12,178 nucleotides of DNA from Dehalococcoidia bacterium UBA6495 (GCA_002435305.1 DJMH01000009.1:1-12178); one strand, 5' to 3'; counted from the first letter of the stretch, positions 1 through 6,773 are shown. Notes: a model not told the origin generated them from the letters alone. Program-made: numbers and translations.

Positions 1-765
1 CAATTGCAAACAGAAACCTGGAAATTGGAGCTAGTAAGAATTGAGAAAATATTGACGGAAGAGTGGGATTTTGACCAAAAGATCAATTTGATTCAATCAA
101 AAATTAAGAAAGTGAAAGGACAAAGTCTCAATGCGGTGACAATGCGGGAACAGGCCCGTTACCAAATTGAACAGATCGTTAAAGCTGAAGAAGACATAAA
201 ATCAATGGAATTAGAAATATTTAAAACCAATGAAGATGTTCAGTTGTACGAAGAATTAGCTTCCGCTTTTGGTCGGAATGGGATTCAAGCATTAATGATA
301 GAGAGAGCTGTTCCAATGCTAGAAAATACCGCTAAGGAACTGCTGGCTCGCCTTAGTGACAATAAAATGACAATAAAATTGGAATTAAAAGAGGGCAGAA
401 TAGATAGGGCCACAGGGCTCCCCTCAGAAGAACTAAACATAACTATATCTGATGAACAAGGCACAAGAAGTTATGAAACATTCAGTGGGGGAGAAACTTT
501 TCGAATCGACTTTGCAATCAGAATAGCAATGTCAAAATTACTTGCATCCAGATCAGGATCGCCGTTACCAATATTGTTTATTGATGAAGGGTTTGGCTCT
601 CAGGACACGATAGGACAAGGGAGGCTTATCGAAGTTATACAATCCATAAGTGAAGATTTTGAAAAGATCATAGTCATAACTCACATTGATTCAATGAAAG
701 AAAATTTCGACCAACAGATTGAAATTTCAAAAACAGAATACGGTTCCGTTTTTACATTACAGTAA
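1..765 (+). CDS. SbcC/Rad50-like ATPase, C-terminal fragment (5' end outside window)
   Basis: This is the C-terminal half of an SMC-type ATPase of the SbcC/Rad50 group, which works with the SbcD/Mre11 nuclease on DNA ends and hairpins. The reading frame is open from base 1, so the TTG at base 4 is not the true start; the N-terminal Walker A half and most of the coiled coil lie upstream. Counting from that TTG, residues 1-80 are charged and heptad-like (end of the coiled coil). They are followed by FGRNGIQALMIERAVP (89-104), the ABC signature FSGGE (160-164), Walker B ILFIDEGFGSQD (190-201) and the switch histidine in VITHID (H227). The FSGGE and DEGFGSQD pair is typical of SbcC. It converges with the CoA-transferase operon, with three bases between stop codons. 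A RecN or other SMC-like ATPase is less likely because of the DEGFGSQD form. The nuclease partner is not visible. Confidence 0.85.
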   Translation, partial: QLQTETWKLELVRIEKILTEEWDFDQKINLIQSKIKKVKGQSLNAVTMREQARYQIEQIVKAEEDIKSMELEIFKTNEDVQLYEELASAFGRNGIQALMIERAVPMLENTAKELLARLSDNKMTIKLELKEGRIDRATGLPSEELNITISDEQGTRSYETFSGGETFRIDFAIRIAMSKLLASRSGSPLPILFIDEGFGSQDTIGQGRLIEVIQSISEDFEKIIVITHIDSMKENFDQQIEISKTEYGSVFTLQ

Positions 766-768
766 TAA

Positions 769-1431
769 CTATATTTCGATTTCCTTCAAATCATTGGCCG
801 GAATTAACTCAGGTTCGGTCTCGTTTTGAATATCTTCCAGTCTCCAACCAGGAGCAGTTTCTCTTAGGATTAGGCCTTCTTGTTCCACAGAAATAACAGC
901 AATATCTGTAACAATTAAGCTAACGCATGTAGGGCTAGTCAAAGGAAAACTACATTCCGATACCACTTTAGGTTCCCCATGTCTTCCTTTATGTTCCATC
1001 GCAACGATTACCCTTTTCGCACCAACAGCTAGGTCCATAGCCCCACCGACATTGCCGATCCCTCTAGATGGAAGCATCCAATTTGATAAATCTCCCTTTT
1101 CTGAAACCTGTAAGGCACCCAGAACGGTAACATCAATGTGACCTCCTCTTATCATTCCGAAAGCGTCAGCAGAATGAAAAAAAGACATTCCAGGGGTAGG
1201 CTCAAGAAACTGTCCGCTGGCATTAATCAAGTCGTCATCTTCTTCGCCTTGCTCTGCCATGGGTCCATAATTAAGTACCCCACTTTCGCTGTGATACAGA
1301 ATAGTTCTCCCTTCCGGAACATATTGAGAACATAGTGAAGGTATACCCAATCCCAGATTGACTATATCGCCATCCTTTAATTCTCGAGCTACCCTCATCG
1401 CTATAACCTCTCTCGGCAATCTATCGAGCAT
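769..1431 (-). CDS. CoA transferase subunit B (SCOT / 3-oxoacid type)
   Basis: This is the beta subunit of a class I CoA transferase, which moves CoA from an acyl-CoA donor to a carboxylic acid through a glutamyl-CoA thioester. The catalytic glutamate is E49 in HSESGVLNYGP (47-57), which matches the family's SENG motif with N replaced by S. Other family marks are NLGLGIPS (25-32), GGHIDVTVLGALQV (96-109) and GNVGGAMDL (126-134), with the usual end APGWRLEDIQ. At 220 residues it is full length. The ATG has a GAGGGAG-like ribosome site about 9 bases upstream. It is the second gene of an operon, 36 bases after subunit A. Close relatives use succinyl-CoA with acetoacetate or 3-oxoadipate, but the sequence does not fix the substrate, so scoB or pcaJ would be a guess. 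Confidence 0.88.
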   Translation of the reverse strand: MLDRLPREVIAMRVARELKDGDIVNLGLGIPSLCSQYVPEGRTILYHSESGVLNYGPMAEQGEEDDDLINASGQFLEPTPGMSFFHSADAFGMIRGGHIDVTVLGALQVSEKGDLSNWMLPSRGIGNVGGAMDLAVGAKRVIVAMEHKGRHGEPKVVSECSFPLTSPTCVSLIVTDIAVISVEQEGLILRETAPGWRLEDIQNETEPELIPANDLKEIEI

Positions 1432-1467
1432 CGTTCTTAACTCCCTCAGAAATATATTGAGTTCGCT

Positions 1468-2172
1468 TCATCTTTTCACGATTCTATCTACGAATAAAGC
1501 CGGAGTATTTATCAAATGTGATTCGATTTGACCAGGGCTTACTATCTCGTCCACCTCCACAATAGAAATGCCAGAAGATCTAACCATGACAGCACCAAAA
1601 TTCTGCGAAGTGCCCTTGTATGAAAGATTTCCCAAGGTATCCGCTTTGTGTGCTTTAACTAATGCGAAATCTGATTTCAAAGCAGTTTCCATTATATAAC
1701 TACGACCATCAAATTCCCTCACTTCTTTTCCTTCAGACAGCTCGGTTCCTACTCCAGTGGGAGTAAAAAATGCCGGTATCCCAGCACCGCCGGCTCTTAT
1801 CCGTTCAGCCAGAGTACCTTGTGGTACCAATTCCAACCCTATTTTCCCTTCCCGAAAATGAGATTCAAATGAATTTATCTTGGAAGGGGAGGGAGAAACT
1901 GGATAAGAGGCTATGAGTTTGCCTACTTGATCATTATCGATCAAAATTCCGCAGTCAATAGCAGAGTGTCCTGGTAAAGTACCAAAACCCATAAGGCTTG
2001 CAAGGCCTGCCGTATTACTTATGATGGTCAGATTCGAAGCACCGTGATCTCTCAGGGCAACAATAAGATTTTGGGCTGTCCCCCCTGTACCACCAAACCC
2101 GGAAACCATAATAACGGCACCATCAAAAATATCTGACACTGCTTCATCAAATGAACTGAATACTTTTTCCAC
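1468..2172 (-). CDS. CoA transferase subunit A (SCOT / 3-oxoacid type)
   Basis: This is the alpha subunit of the same class I CoA transferase. Diagnostic parts are the N-terminal DGAVIMVSGFGG segment (17-28), LTIISNTAG (48-56), the stretch LVPQGTLAERIRAGGAGIPA and the block FFTPTGVGTELSEGKE, followed by FDGRSYIMETAL, DFALVKAHKAD and GNLSYKG. The end, TPALFVDRIVKR, resembles 3-oxoadipate and 3-oxoacid CoA-transferase A subunits. The usual GGFGxxGxP CoA-site loop reads SGFGGTGGT here, so the first Gly and the Pro are changed. At 234 residues it is full length. The start is GTG (2170-2172), supported by TAGGAG about 10 bases upstream; no better ATG lies near. It leads the operon and subunit B follows directly. 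A candidate promoter lies in the divergent gap shared with the acetyltransferase gene. Confidence 0.88.
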   Translation of the reverse strand: MEKVFSSFDEAVSDIFDGAVIMVSGFGGTGGTAQNLIVALRDHGASNLTIISNTAGLASLMGFGTLPGHSAIDCGILIDNDQVGKLIASYPVSPSPSKINSFESHFREGKIGLELVPQGTLAERIRAGGAGIPAFFTPTGVGTELSEGKEVREFDGRSYIMETALKSDFALVKAHKADTLGNLSYKGTSQNFGAVMVRSSGISIVEVDEIVSPGQIESHLINTPALFVDRIVKR

Positions 2173-2227
2173 CTATCGTATACTCCTAGAAGATTTGGTT
2201 TTCAGCAAATGCACGATAATCAAGTCT

Positions 2228-2255
2228 AATATACAGGTTCAATAAGAGAGGTCAA
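2228..2255 (-). promoter_or_regulatory. Candidate sigma70-type promoter for the CoA-transferase operon
   Basis: Reading the minus strand, TTGACC (2255-2250) is followed after 16 bases by TATATT (2233-2228). Each hexamer matches the consensus at five of six positions. Transcription would start near 2221, giving a leader of roughly 50 bases before the GTG at 2172. The element sits in the 85-base divergent gap and its -35 box overlaps the ribosome site of the acetyltransferase gene on the other strand. It was found by eye only. Confidence 0.4.
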
Positions 2256-2257
2256 TA

Positions 2258-2713
2258 ATGAACCAAATTTCAATAAGAGAGGGGAGTATATCCGATACCC
2301 CAACCATCTCTAAATTTCAGCAGCAAATGGCCTTAGAGACAGAATCTAAAATTTTAAATGAATGGACAGTGCGACAAGGGGTCGAATCAGTTTTGAAATG
2401 TCCCAATAAAGGCTTCTATATAATCGCAGAAGCAGATTCAAAGATCATAGGTAGCTTATTGGTAACGTTTGAATGGAGCGACTGGAGAAATGGTTGGTTC
2501 TTTTGGATACAAAGTGTGTTTGTTGATGCGGTGTATCGAAGACAAGGAGTATACCGGCTTATGCATAGTGAAGTGATTCGACGTACCAAAGCAAGTGGGA
2601 ATTGCTGTGGAATTAGATTATATGTTGAAAAAGATAATAGAAACGCTCAAAAGGTATACAGAAATCTAGGTATGCATGAAACCGATTATTATCTATACGA
2701 AGAAGAATTTTAA
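2258..2713 (+). CDS. GNAT family N-acetyltransferase
   Basis: This 151-residue protein has the length and layout of a single GNAT domain, which transfers an acetyl group from acetyl-CoA to an amine. The N-terminal part ISIREGSISDTPTISKF (4-20) is the usual first strand and helix. Motif A is SVFVDAVYRRQGVYRLM (86-102), with RRQGVYRL as the pyrophosphate-binding turn. LYVEKDNRNAQKVYRNLGM (121-139) is the C-terminal motif B region with the typical N-A-x-x-x-Y and LGM. The substrate (amino acid, polyamine, protein or antibiotic) cannot be told. The ATG has a strong AGAGAGGT ribosome site five bases upstream. The next gene follows 21 bases downstream, so the two are probably co-transcribed. A 14-base repeat spans the ribosome site and codons 4-8. 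Confidence 0.85.
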   Translation: MNQISIREGSISDTPTISKFQQQMALETESKILNEWTVRQGVESVLKCPNKGFYIIAEADSKIIGSLLVTFEWSDWRNGWFFWIQSVFVDAVYRRQGVYRLMHSEVIRRTKASGNCCGIRLYVEKDNRNAQKVYRNLGMHETDYYLYEEEF

Positions 2714-2734
2714 TCATGCTAAGGAACTAGAATA

Positions 2735-3163
2735 ATGGCTATCAGTAGCAGAAAGGTAGAACATTTCCTTACCCACAACCACGATGCGGTCCTTTCAACA
2801 ATACGAATGAACGGTGCAACTCAACTTAGTGCTGTCACGGTTGGGTTCTATAAAGGAGGCGCGATATTCACCACCACAAAGTCTAGAGCCAAATTTATAA
2901 ACTTGAACAGAACTCCTGAATGCTCCCTACTTATTTCAAATTCGAATTGGAGACCATATCTTGTCCTAGAAGGTAAAGCCCATATTTTTTCCGCCGATAC
3001 ATTAGATCCAAAAACTTTAAAGAATATTCTTCGCGCGGCCTACAGATCAGCAGCAGGGAAAGAACACCCAAATTGGGCAGATTACGATGAAGCCATGAAA
3101 AAAGATGAGAGAGTGGCTATATTCGTGAGTGGGGATAATATTTATGGCACTATAGAAAATTAA
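2735..3163 (+). CDS. PPOX-class split-barrel protein, probably F420- or FMN-dependent
   Basis: This 142-residue protein matches the small split-barrel family usually annotated as PPOX-class F420-dependent oxidoreductase (Rv1155-like), single-domain enzymes that bind F420 or FMN and often act as dimers. The N-terminal helix and strands (MAISSRKVEHFL, then AVLSTIRMNGATQLSAVTVG) lead into AIFTTTKSRAKFINLNRTP (44-62), the usual cofactor phosphate-binding segment with Lys and Arg. This is followed by ECSLLISN and YLVLEGKAHIF, the characteristic strand after it. The C-terminal helix and closing strand are present, so it looks complete. The ATG is preceded by AAGGA about 9-10 bases upstream. It is the second gene after the acetyltransferase and converges with the membrane-protein gene. 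The cofactor cannot be decided from sequence alone; a heme-utilization or pyridoxamine-oxidase-like role is the main alternative. Confidence 0.78.
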   Translation: MAISSRKVEHFLTHNHDAVLSTIRMNGATQLSAVTVGFYKGGAIFTTTKSRAKFINLNRTPECSLLISNSNWRPYLVLEGKAHIFSADTLDPKTLKNILRAAYRSAAGKEHPNWADYDEAMKKDERVAIFVSGDNIYGTIEN

Positions 3164-3174
3164 GAAAGCCGAAA

Positions 3175-3867
3175 TTATTTTTTCCCAACAAGCCAAATCA
3201 CCCGAGGTATTAAACTCAAAATCCCACCTTCCAGCAAAGTGAGGAAAGCAATAGCAACCGTACAGTCAAAGAAGAATCCTTGTGGAAACATGGCAATCAA
3301 ATAGTCGTGTCTTGGGTCTAAAATCCATAATTCGTTACTAAAGCTAACCAAATGGAAAAACAAAAATAGCCTATCGAATCCAATAATAGCCAAAACCGAA
3401 ACTGCTATCACCAAACTAAAAGTGAACATCCCCCCTCTGCTAAAATACTTCAAAGTCAGAATCCCTCGATTAGTGGAAGGATTAAAAAGAATAAAAACAC
3501 AACCCATTGAAAGTAATATCGCAGAATATAATTGGACCAAGTAAACCATTTTCACAAGCTGCTTAACATCGTACATGTGAAGAATTTCTTTCTCATTAAA
3601 TAAATTTGGAACATTGTCTCCATGTAACGAGATGTTTATTGTGATTTGGTTCAAATCATTGTTGAAATAATCCCTTATTTGTTGCCCAGCTACTTGCAAT
3701 TGCTCGAATTCTATACCCGTATATTTCTCGATTTTGTACTTGTTGAATCCATAGTCATATATTATGGCTGAATTCAATATTATTCTGACATTGGTGGTTA
3801 TGAGTAACAGCGGGACGCAAATTATAAACAGGGCCTGTAGAATGATATTGAAAATTCTAGTGTGCAT
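3175..3867 (-). CDS. DUF1461/TIGR01906 integral membrane protein, Lit-like (lipoprotein intramolecular transacylase family)
   Basis: This 230-residue membrane protein shows the pattern of the TIGR01906/DUF1461 family, to which the lipoprotein intramolecular transacylase Lit of Firmicutes belongs. Lit moves an acyl chain from the diacylglyceryl group to the N-terminal amine of lipoproteins, making the lyso form. Four hydrophobic helices lie at about 7-30, 108-128, 148-170 and 200-224. The basic N-terminus and the GKK end suggest both ends are cytoplasmic, putting the 31-107 loop and the 171-199 loop outside. Conserved-looking motifs are YDYGFNKY (37-44), NEKEILHMYDVK (91-102, H97) and FFHLVSFSNELWILDP (170-185, H172), followed by LIAMFPQGFFFD (190-201). 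Both histidines fall on the outer face, as expected for Lit, where conserved histidines are implicated in catalysis. The gene is monocistronic between a convergent and a divergent neighbour, with no good ribosome site. The family call is firmer than the enzymatic role. Confidence 0.75.
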   Translation of the reverse strand: MHTRIFNIILQALFIICVPLLLITTNVRIILNSAIIYDYGFNKYKIEKYTGIEFEQLQVAGQQIRDYFNNDLNQITINISLHGDNVPNLFNEKEILHMYDVKQLVKMVYLVQLYSAILLSMGCVFILFNPSTNRGILTLKYFSRGGMFTFSLVIAVSVLAIIGFDRLFLFFHLVSFSNELWILDPRHDYLIAMFPQGFFFDCTVAIAFLTLLEGGILSLIPRVIWLVGKK

Positions 3868-3878
3868 ACCTTATTAAG

Positions 3879-3906
3879 CTTATTGACCTGCCCTAAAGAG
3901 TGTCAA
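3879..3906 (-). promoter_or_regulatory. Candidate promoter for the Lit-like gene, giving a very short leader
   Basis: On the minus strand a perfect TTGACA (3906-3901) is followed by a 16-base spacer and AATAAG (3884-3879), which matches four of six -10 positions. The predicted transcript would begin near 3872, about five bases before the ATG at 3867. That fits the lack of a well-spaced Shine-Dalgarno site there. The -10 is weak and the call was made by eye. Confidence 0.35.
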
Positions 3907-3930
3907 CAAAGGTCCTAGAGGATAGAAAAA

Positions 3931-4722
3931 ATGGCTACATCACTGCCTTTCCCTGATTCCTTTGAAGGAATTCTCCAACTAGTGACTCAACTCCGTTCCA
4001 AGGACGGATGTCCGTGGGACCAAGAGCAAACCTTACAAACATTATCTCCACTGTTGCTGGAGGAATGTTACGAATTGGTAGAGGCCACAGAAAATGAACA
4101 AGACTCTGAGAGGCTGGAAGAAATAGGTGATCTTCTTTTGCATATCGCATTCCAAATTCTACTTTCAGAAGAGTCAGGTTCATTCTTCCGGTCAGACGTT
4201 TTCGAATCCACGCTAAAAAAGTACATTCGTCGACATCCTCATGTTTTTTCCGATCAAACAGTGGATTCTATTGAGGAGTTAAAGGACAACTGGGAAAAAA
4301 TAAAACGAGAAGAAAAGGAAGAGTCCAGACACTACGAAATGGATGGTATACCCAGCAATTTGCCTGGCCTCTCCTGTGCACTAAAAATACAACAAAAGGC
4401 AGCGAGGTGCGGTTTTGATTGGGATGATTCTAATGAAATCCATCAGAAAATATTGGAAGAATTATCAGAATTCGAAGCTGCTAATAACTATGATCAGCAA
4501 CAAGAAGAAGTCGGAGACTTGTTGTTCACAGTCACAAATATGGCCCGCCATAACGGCATAGACCCGGAACAGGCATTGAGAAATTCCAATAGGAAATTTA
4601 TTTCCAGATTCACTAGCATGGAAAAATTATCTGAACAGGCAGGGCAAAAATTTTCTGATTTGCCATTGAAAAATCAGGATGATTTATGGCAACAAGTGAA
4701 GTTAGAGGAAAGGCAACCATGA
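3931..4722 (+). CDS. mazG: Nucleoside triphosphate pyrophosphohydrolase MazG
   Basis: This is MazG, a cytoplasmic all-alpha NTP pyrophosphatase that hydrolyses canonical or abnormal NTPs and dNTPs to the monophosphate and pyrophosphate. Two MazG domains are present. The first has LRSKDGCPWDQEQT (21-34), then EECYELVEA (44-52) and EEIGDLLLH (63-71), giving the E-E...E-x-x-D metal site, followed by RRHPHVF (100-106). The second has the corresponding EELSEFEAA (176-184) and EEVGDLLFTVTNMAR (192-206). The linker helix LKDNWEKIKREEK and the segment LPGLSCALKIQQKAARCGFDW are typical. At 263 residues it has the same length as the E. coli protein. The ATG follows AGAGGAT by six bases. Its TGA overlaps the ATG of the next gene (ATGA at 4719-4722), so the three genes to 6336 are probably one operon. 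Confidence 0.95.
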   Translation: MATSLPFPDSFEGILQLVTQLRSKDGCPWDQEQTLQTLSPLLLEECYELVEATENEQDSERLEEIGDLLLHIAFQILLSEESGSFFRSDVFESTLKKYIRRHPHVFSDQTVDSIEELKDNWEKIKREEKEESRHYEMDGIPSNLPGLSCALKIQQKAARCGFDWDDSNEIHQKILEELSEFEAANNYDQQQEEVGDLLFTVTNMARHNGIDPEQALRNSNRKFISRFTSMEKLSEQAGQKFSDLPLKNQDDLWQQVKLEERQP

Positions 4723-4934
4723 ATATAAATGACCATGAGCGCGAAAAAGAAATCATGTGGGACTTGGTGAATCTACATTTCACTAACCTAATCTCTGACG
4801 ATCAAGTTGAGAAGATTAAGGAATCCATAGCAGGCATACTTACCGACGCCAATGAGATCCGAACAGCGAAATTGGATGATAGCTTTCCGCTGTTAAATTC
4901 GTACCAGCCCTTCAGAGGCGATGCAAATGAATAA
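4719..4934 (+). CDS. Small GatC/AtzG-like protein, likely amidase partner
   Basis: This 71-residue acidic protein starts at the ATG of the ATGA overlap with mazG. GAGGAAAGG, ending five bases upstream, supports that start rather than the ATG at 4686 further inside mazG. It is mostly helical: a first helix IMWDLVNLHFTNL, then SDDQVEKIKESIAGILTDAN, then a loop ending FPLLNSYQPFRG. This order of helices followed by a short extended tail with a P-F-R motif resembles GatC and AtzG (DUF4089), small subunits that wrap around amidase-signature enzymes. The similarity is weak and was judged by eye. The best support is position: its stop overlaps the start of the amidase gene by eight bases, so the two would be made together. 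GatC of the tRNA amidotransferase is less likely because no gatB is nearby. Confidence 0.6.
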   Translation: MNINDHEREKEIMWDLVNLHFTNLISDDQVEKIKESIAGILTDANEIRTAKLDDSFPLLNSYQPFRGDANE

Positions 4935-6336
4935 GACTCCTTTGTTTAAAAATTTACGATCCATAGGAAAAGAAATAGAAAACAAAACCATTTCCCCTAC
5001 GGAAATAACAAAATACTACCTAACCCGGCTAAATGAACTGGGCCCGGAATATAATTCCGTAGTCACCGTCACAGATGAGCTAGCTTTGAAGCAGGCAGAG
5101 GCTGCTGAGAAAGAAATTATGTCCGGTTTATACAAGGGAACCTTACACGGCATTCCTTTTGGAGCGAAAGATTTACTGGCGACAGACGGAGGTATTCCAA
5201 CAACTTGGGGTGCGGAACCGTTCCGGCATCAAACCTTTCAATACAACGCCACAGTGATAAATAAACTGGGCTCTTCTGGGGCAATATTAGTCTCTAAGTT
5301 AGCTATGATAGAACTCGCCGGTGGAATGGGCTATAGGCAGCCAAATGCCTCTCTTACAGGACCGTGCAAAAGTCCTTGGGACAAAAATACATGGGCCGGA
5401 GGTTCATCCAGTGGGTCTGGTTCTGCAGTTGGAACAGGCTTGGTACCTTTCGCTATAGGCTCAGAAACCTGGGGTTCCATATTGTCACCAGCCAACAATT
5501 GTGGGGTATCAGGGCTAAGGCCCACTTTCGGGAGAGTGAGTAGATATGGGGCAATGCCCCTTAGCTGGTCGCTAGACAAAATAGGTCCACTATGTTTATC
5601 TGCTGATGACTGCGGCATCGTGCTAAACGAAATCGCGGGACCAGACCCCAAAGATCCTTCAGCAAGCGATAAGCTCTATGAATATAGGGTGAGTTCTAAT
5701 CAACGAAAATTCAAACTGGCAGTATTAGCTAGTGCTTCTTCTAACATAGATGAAGAAGTAGCGGACAATTTCAAAGAAAGTTTGGATACTCTTAGCCAAT
5801 TTTGTGAGATAGAAGAAATAAATTTTCCGGAATACCCTTATGAAGCAGTAACTAGAACGATCATGTTAGCGGAATCTGGTACCATTTTTGAAGAATTTTC
5901 TGGTAGCGGAACAGCAGCCCTCCTTACAGCACCGGAAGATAAATACGGACCTTACGCCCGCACCGCAGTGCTTGCCAAGGATTATTTAAAGGCACTACGG
6001 CTAAGAGACGAAATATCCCAGAAAATTGATCCGATAATGTCAAAATATGACGCCGTGTGTGGGCCAACTAGGGGAACGCCGGCATCAAATTTGGAAGATG
6101 AGTTCAGGGGTGCCATTCGGGGCAACGCAAAAGATACCCTTGGCGCCCTAGGAAATGCAGTCGGGTTGCCTGCTATCTCAGTCCCAAACGGGTTCACTAA
6201 AGCCAATTTGCCTACAGGTATTCAGTTTGTAGGACAGGTATATGCTGAAAATTCAATCTTGAACTTGGCCAATCGGTTTCAACAGGAAACTGATTGGCAT
6301 TTAAAACACCCTGCAGAACTCTTAGAAGAAATTTAG
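4927..6336 (+). CDS. Amidase-signature family amidohydrolase
   Basis: This is an amidase of the signature family, which hydrolyses amides or carbamates with a Ser-cisSer-Lys triad. The start at 4927 is preferred because AGAGG lies eight bases upstream; the ATG at 4921 would sit only two bases after it. Numbering from 4927 (469 residues), the triad lysine is K81 in GIPFGAKDLLA. The cis-serine is about S160 in the AGGSSSGSGSAV stretch, and the nucleophile is about S184 in GSETWGSILSPANNCGV. SGLRPTFGRVSRYGAM and WSLDKIGPL are the usual following blocks. Family members often have TGGS where this has TWGS. The C-terminal ISVPNGF and LPTGIQFVGQ are also typical. It could resemble AtzE, GatA or a general amidase; the missing gatB argues against GatA. 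It is the last gene of the mazG operon. Confidence 0.88.
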   Translation: MNKTPLFKNLRSIGKEIENKTISPTEITKYYLTRLNELGPEYNSVVTVTDELALKQAEAAEKEIMSGLYKGTLHGIPFGAKDLLATDGGIPTTWGAEPFRHQTFQYNATVINKLGSSGAILVSKLAMIELAGGMGYRQPNASLTGPCKSPWDKNTWAGGSSSGSGSAVGTGLVPFAIGSETWGSILSPANNCGVSGLRPTFGRVSRYGAMPLSWSLDKIGPLCLSADDCGIVLNEIAGPDPKDPSASDKLYEYRVSSNQRKFKLAVLASASSNIDEEVADNFKESLDTLSQFCEIEEINFPEYPYEAVTRTIMLAESGTIFEEFSGSGTAALLTAPEDKYGPYARTAVLAKDYLKALRLRDEISQKIDPIMSKYDAVCGPTRGTPASNLEDEFRGAIRGNAKDTLGALGNAVGLPAISVPNGFTKANLPTGIQFVGQVYAENSILNLANRFQQETDWHLKHPAELLEEI

Positions 6337-6371
6337 GCTACAAGTAGCAAGGATTAGATGGTCCTCGCTGA

Positions 6372-6377
6372 TATAAT
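6372..6377 (+). promoter_or_regulatory. Candidate -10 box (TATAAT) upstream of the ABM-GYD-ABC gene group
   Basis: A perfect TATAAT lies in the 98-base gap between the amidase and the ABM-fold gene, 57 bases before that gene's ATG. I see no convincing -35 hexamer at the usual distance, so the call rests on the -10 and its position. Just upstream, 6346-6353 and 6362-6369 can pair as a seven-of-eight stem with an eight-base loop, but without a following T-run it is not a clear terminator. The rest of the gap shows only the palindrome ACCCGGGT (6394-6401). Confidence 0.3.
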
Positions 6378-6434
6378 CTAGTTGACTAAAACTACCCGGG
6401 TCCACCAAATCCTACAATTACACTGAGGAAGATT

Positions 6435-6773
6435 ATGATTTCAATATTTGTCACGATACAAGTAAAAGATGGTTATGCAGAGCAATTTACTGAGGCCAGC
6501 TTCGGTGACGGTCAAGGGTCTGTTCGGGACGAAACAGGGTGCTACAGATTTGATATCCTTCGAAATTCGGAAGATCCAAATAAATTCCATTTATACGAAG
6601 TTTATGAAAACCAGTCTGCGCTGGATGCACATAGAAAGGCTTCTCACTACAAGAAGTGGAGGTCGACAGTAGAATCCTGGTTTGATGGAGACGTTGAAAG
6701 AGTAATGATGAACACTGTCTTCCCTTCTGATCAAGGATGGAAGGATCAAAAACCTTGCCTTCTGAATTGGTAG
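6435..6773 (+). CDS. Antibiotic biosynthesis monooxygenase (ABM) fold protein
   Basis: This 112-residue protein matches the ABM ferredoxin-like fold family, small dimeric proteins that include cofactor-free oxygenases and LsrG-type isomerases. The first strand MISIFVTIQVKDGYAEQFTEA (shown here in part: ISIFVTIQVKDGY, 2-14) is typical. It is followed by ETGCYRFDILRNSEDPNKF (33-51), where the family usually has EPGCLRFDVLRD. The strand FHLYEVYEN (51-59) and DAHRKASHYKKWRSTV (64-79) follow, with the characteristic His and Tyr. The tail to residue 112 goes a little past the domain. The ATG has GAGGA five bases upstream. It probably heads a group with the GYD and ABC genes. The true substrate is unknown; the family name does not mean it makes an antibiotic. 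Confidence 0.82.
   Translation: MISIFVTIQVKDGYAEQFTEASFGDGQGSVRDETGCYRFDILRNSEDPNKFHLYEVYENQSALDAHRKASHYKKWRSTVESWFDGDVERVMMNTVFPSDQGWKDQKPCLLNW

Noticed and set aside
4686..4718. Upstream ATG that would lengthen the small GatC/AtzG-like protein by 11 residues
   Set aside because: The ATG at 4719 has GAGGAAAGG well placed just upstream and sits in a classical ATGA overlap; the earlier ATG lacks a good site.
5331..5651. 106-codon minus-strand frame opposite the amidase
   Set aside because: It lies wholly inside the catalytic region of a clear amidase gene, has no recognisable motif and no ribosome site context; it is a shadow frame.
4719..6336. GatC and GatA of the tRNA-dependent amidotransferase
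   Set aside because: No gatB lies nearby and the amidase loop departs from the usual GatA form, so the specific tRNA role is not supported.
6346..6369. Rho-independent terminator after the amidase
   Set aside because: The stem has an internal A-C mismatch and no T-run follows it.
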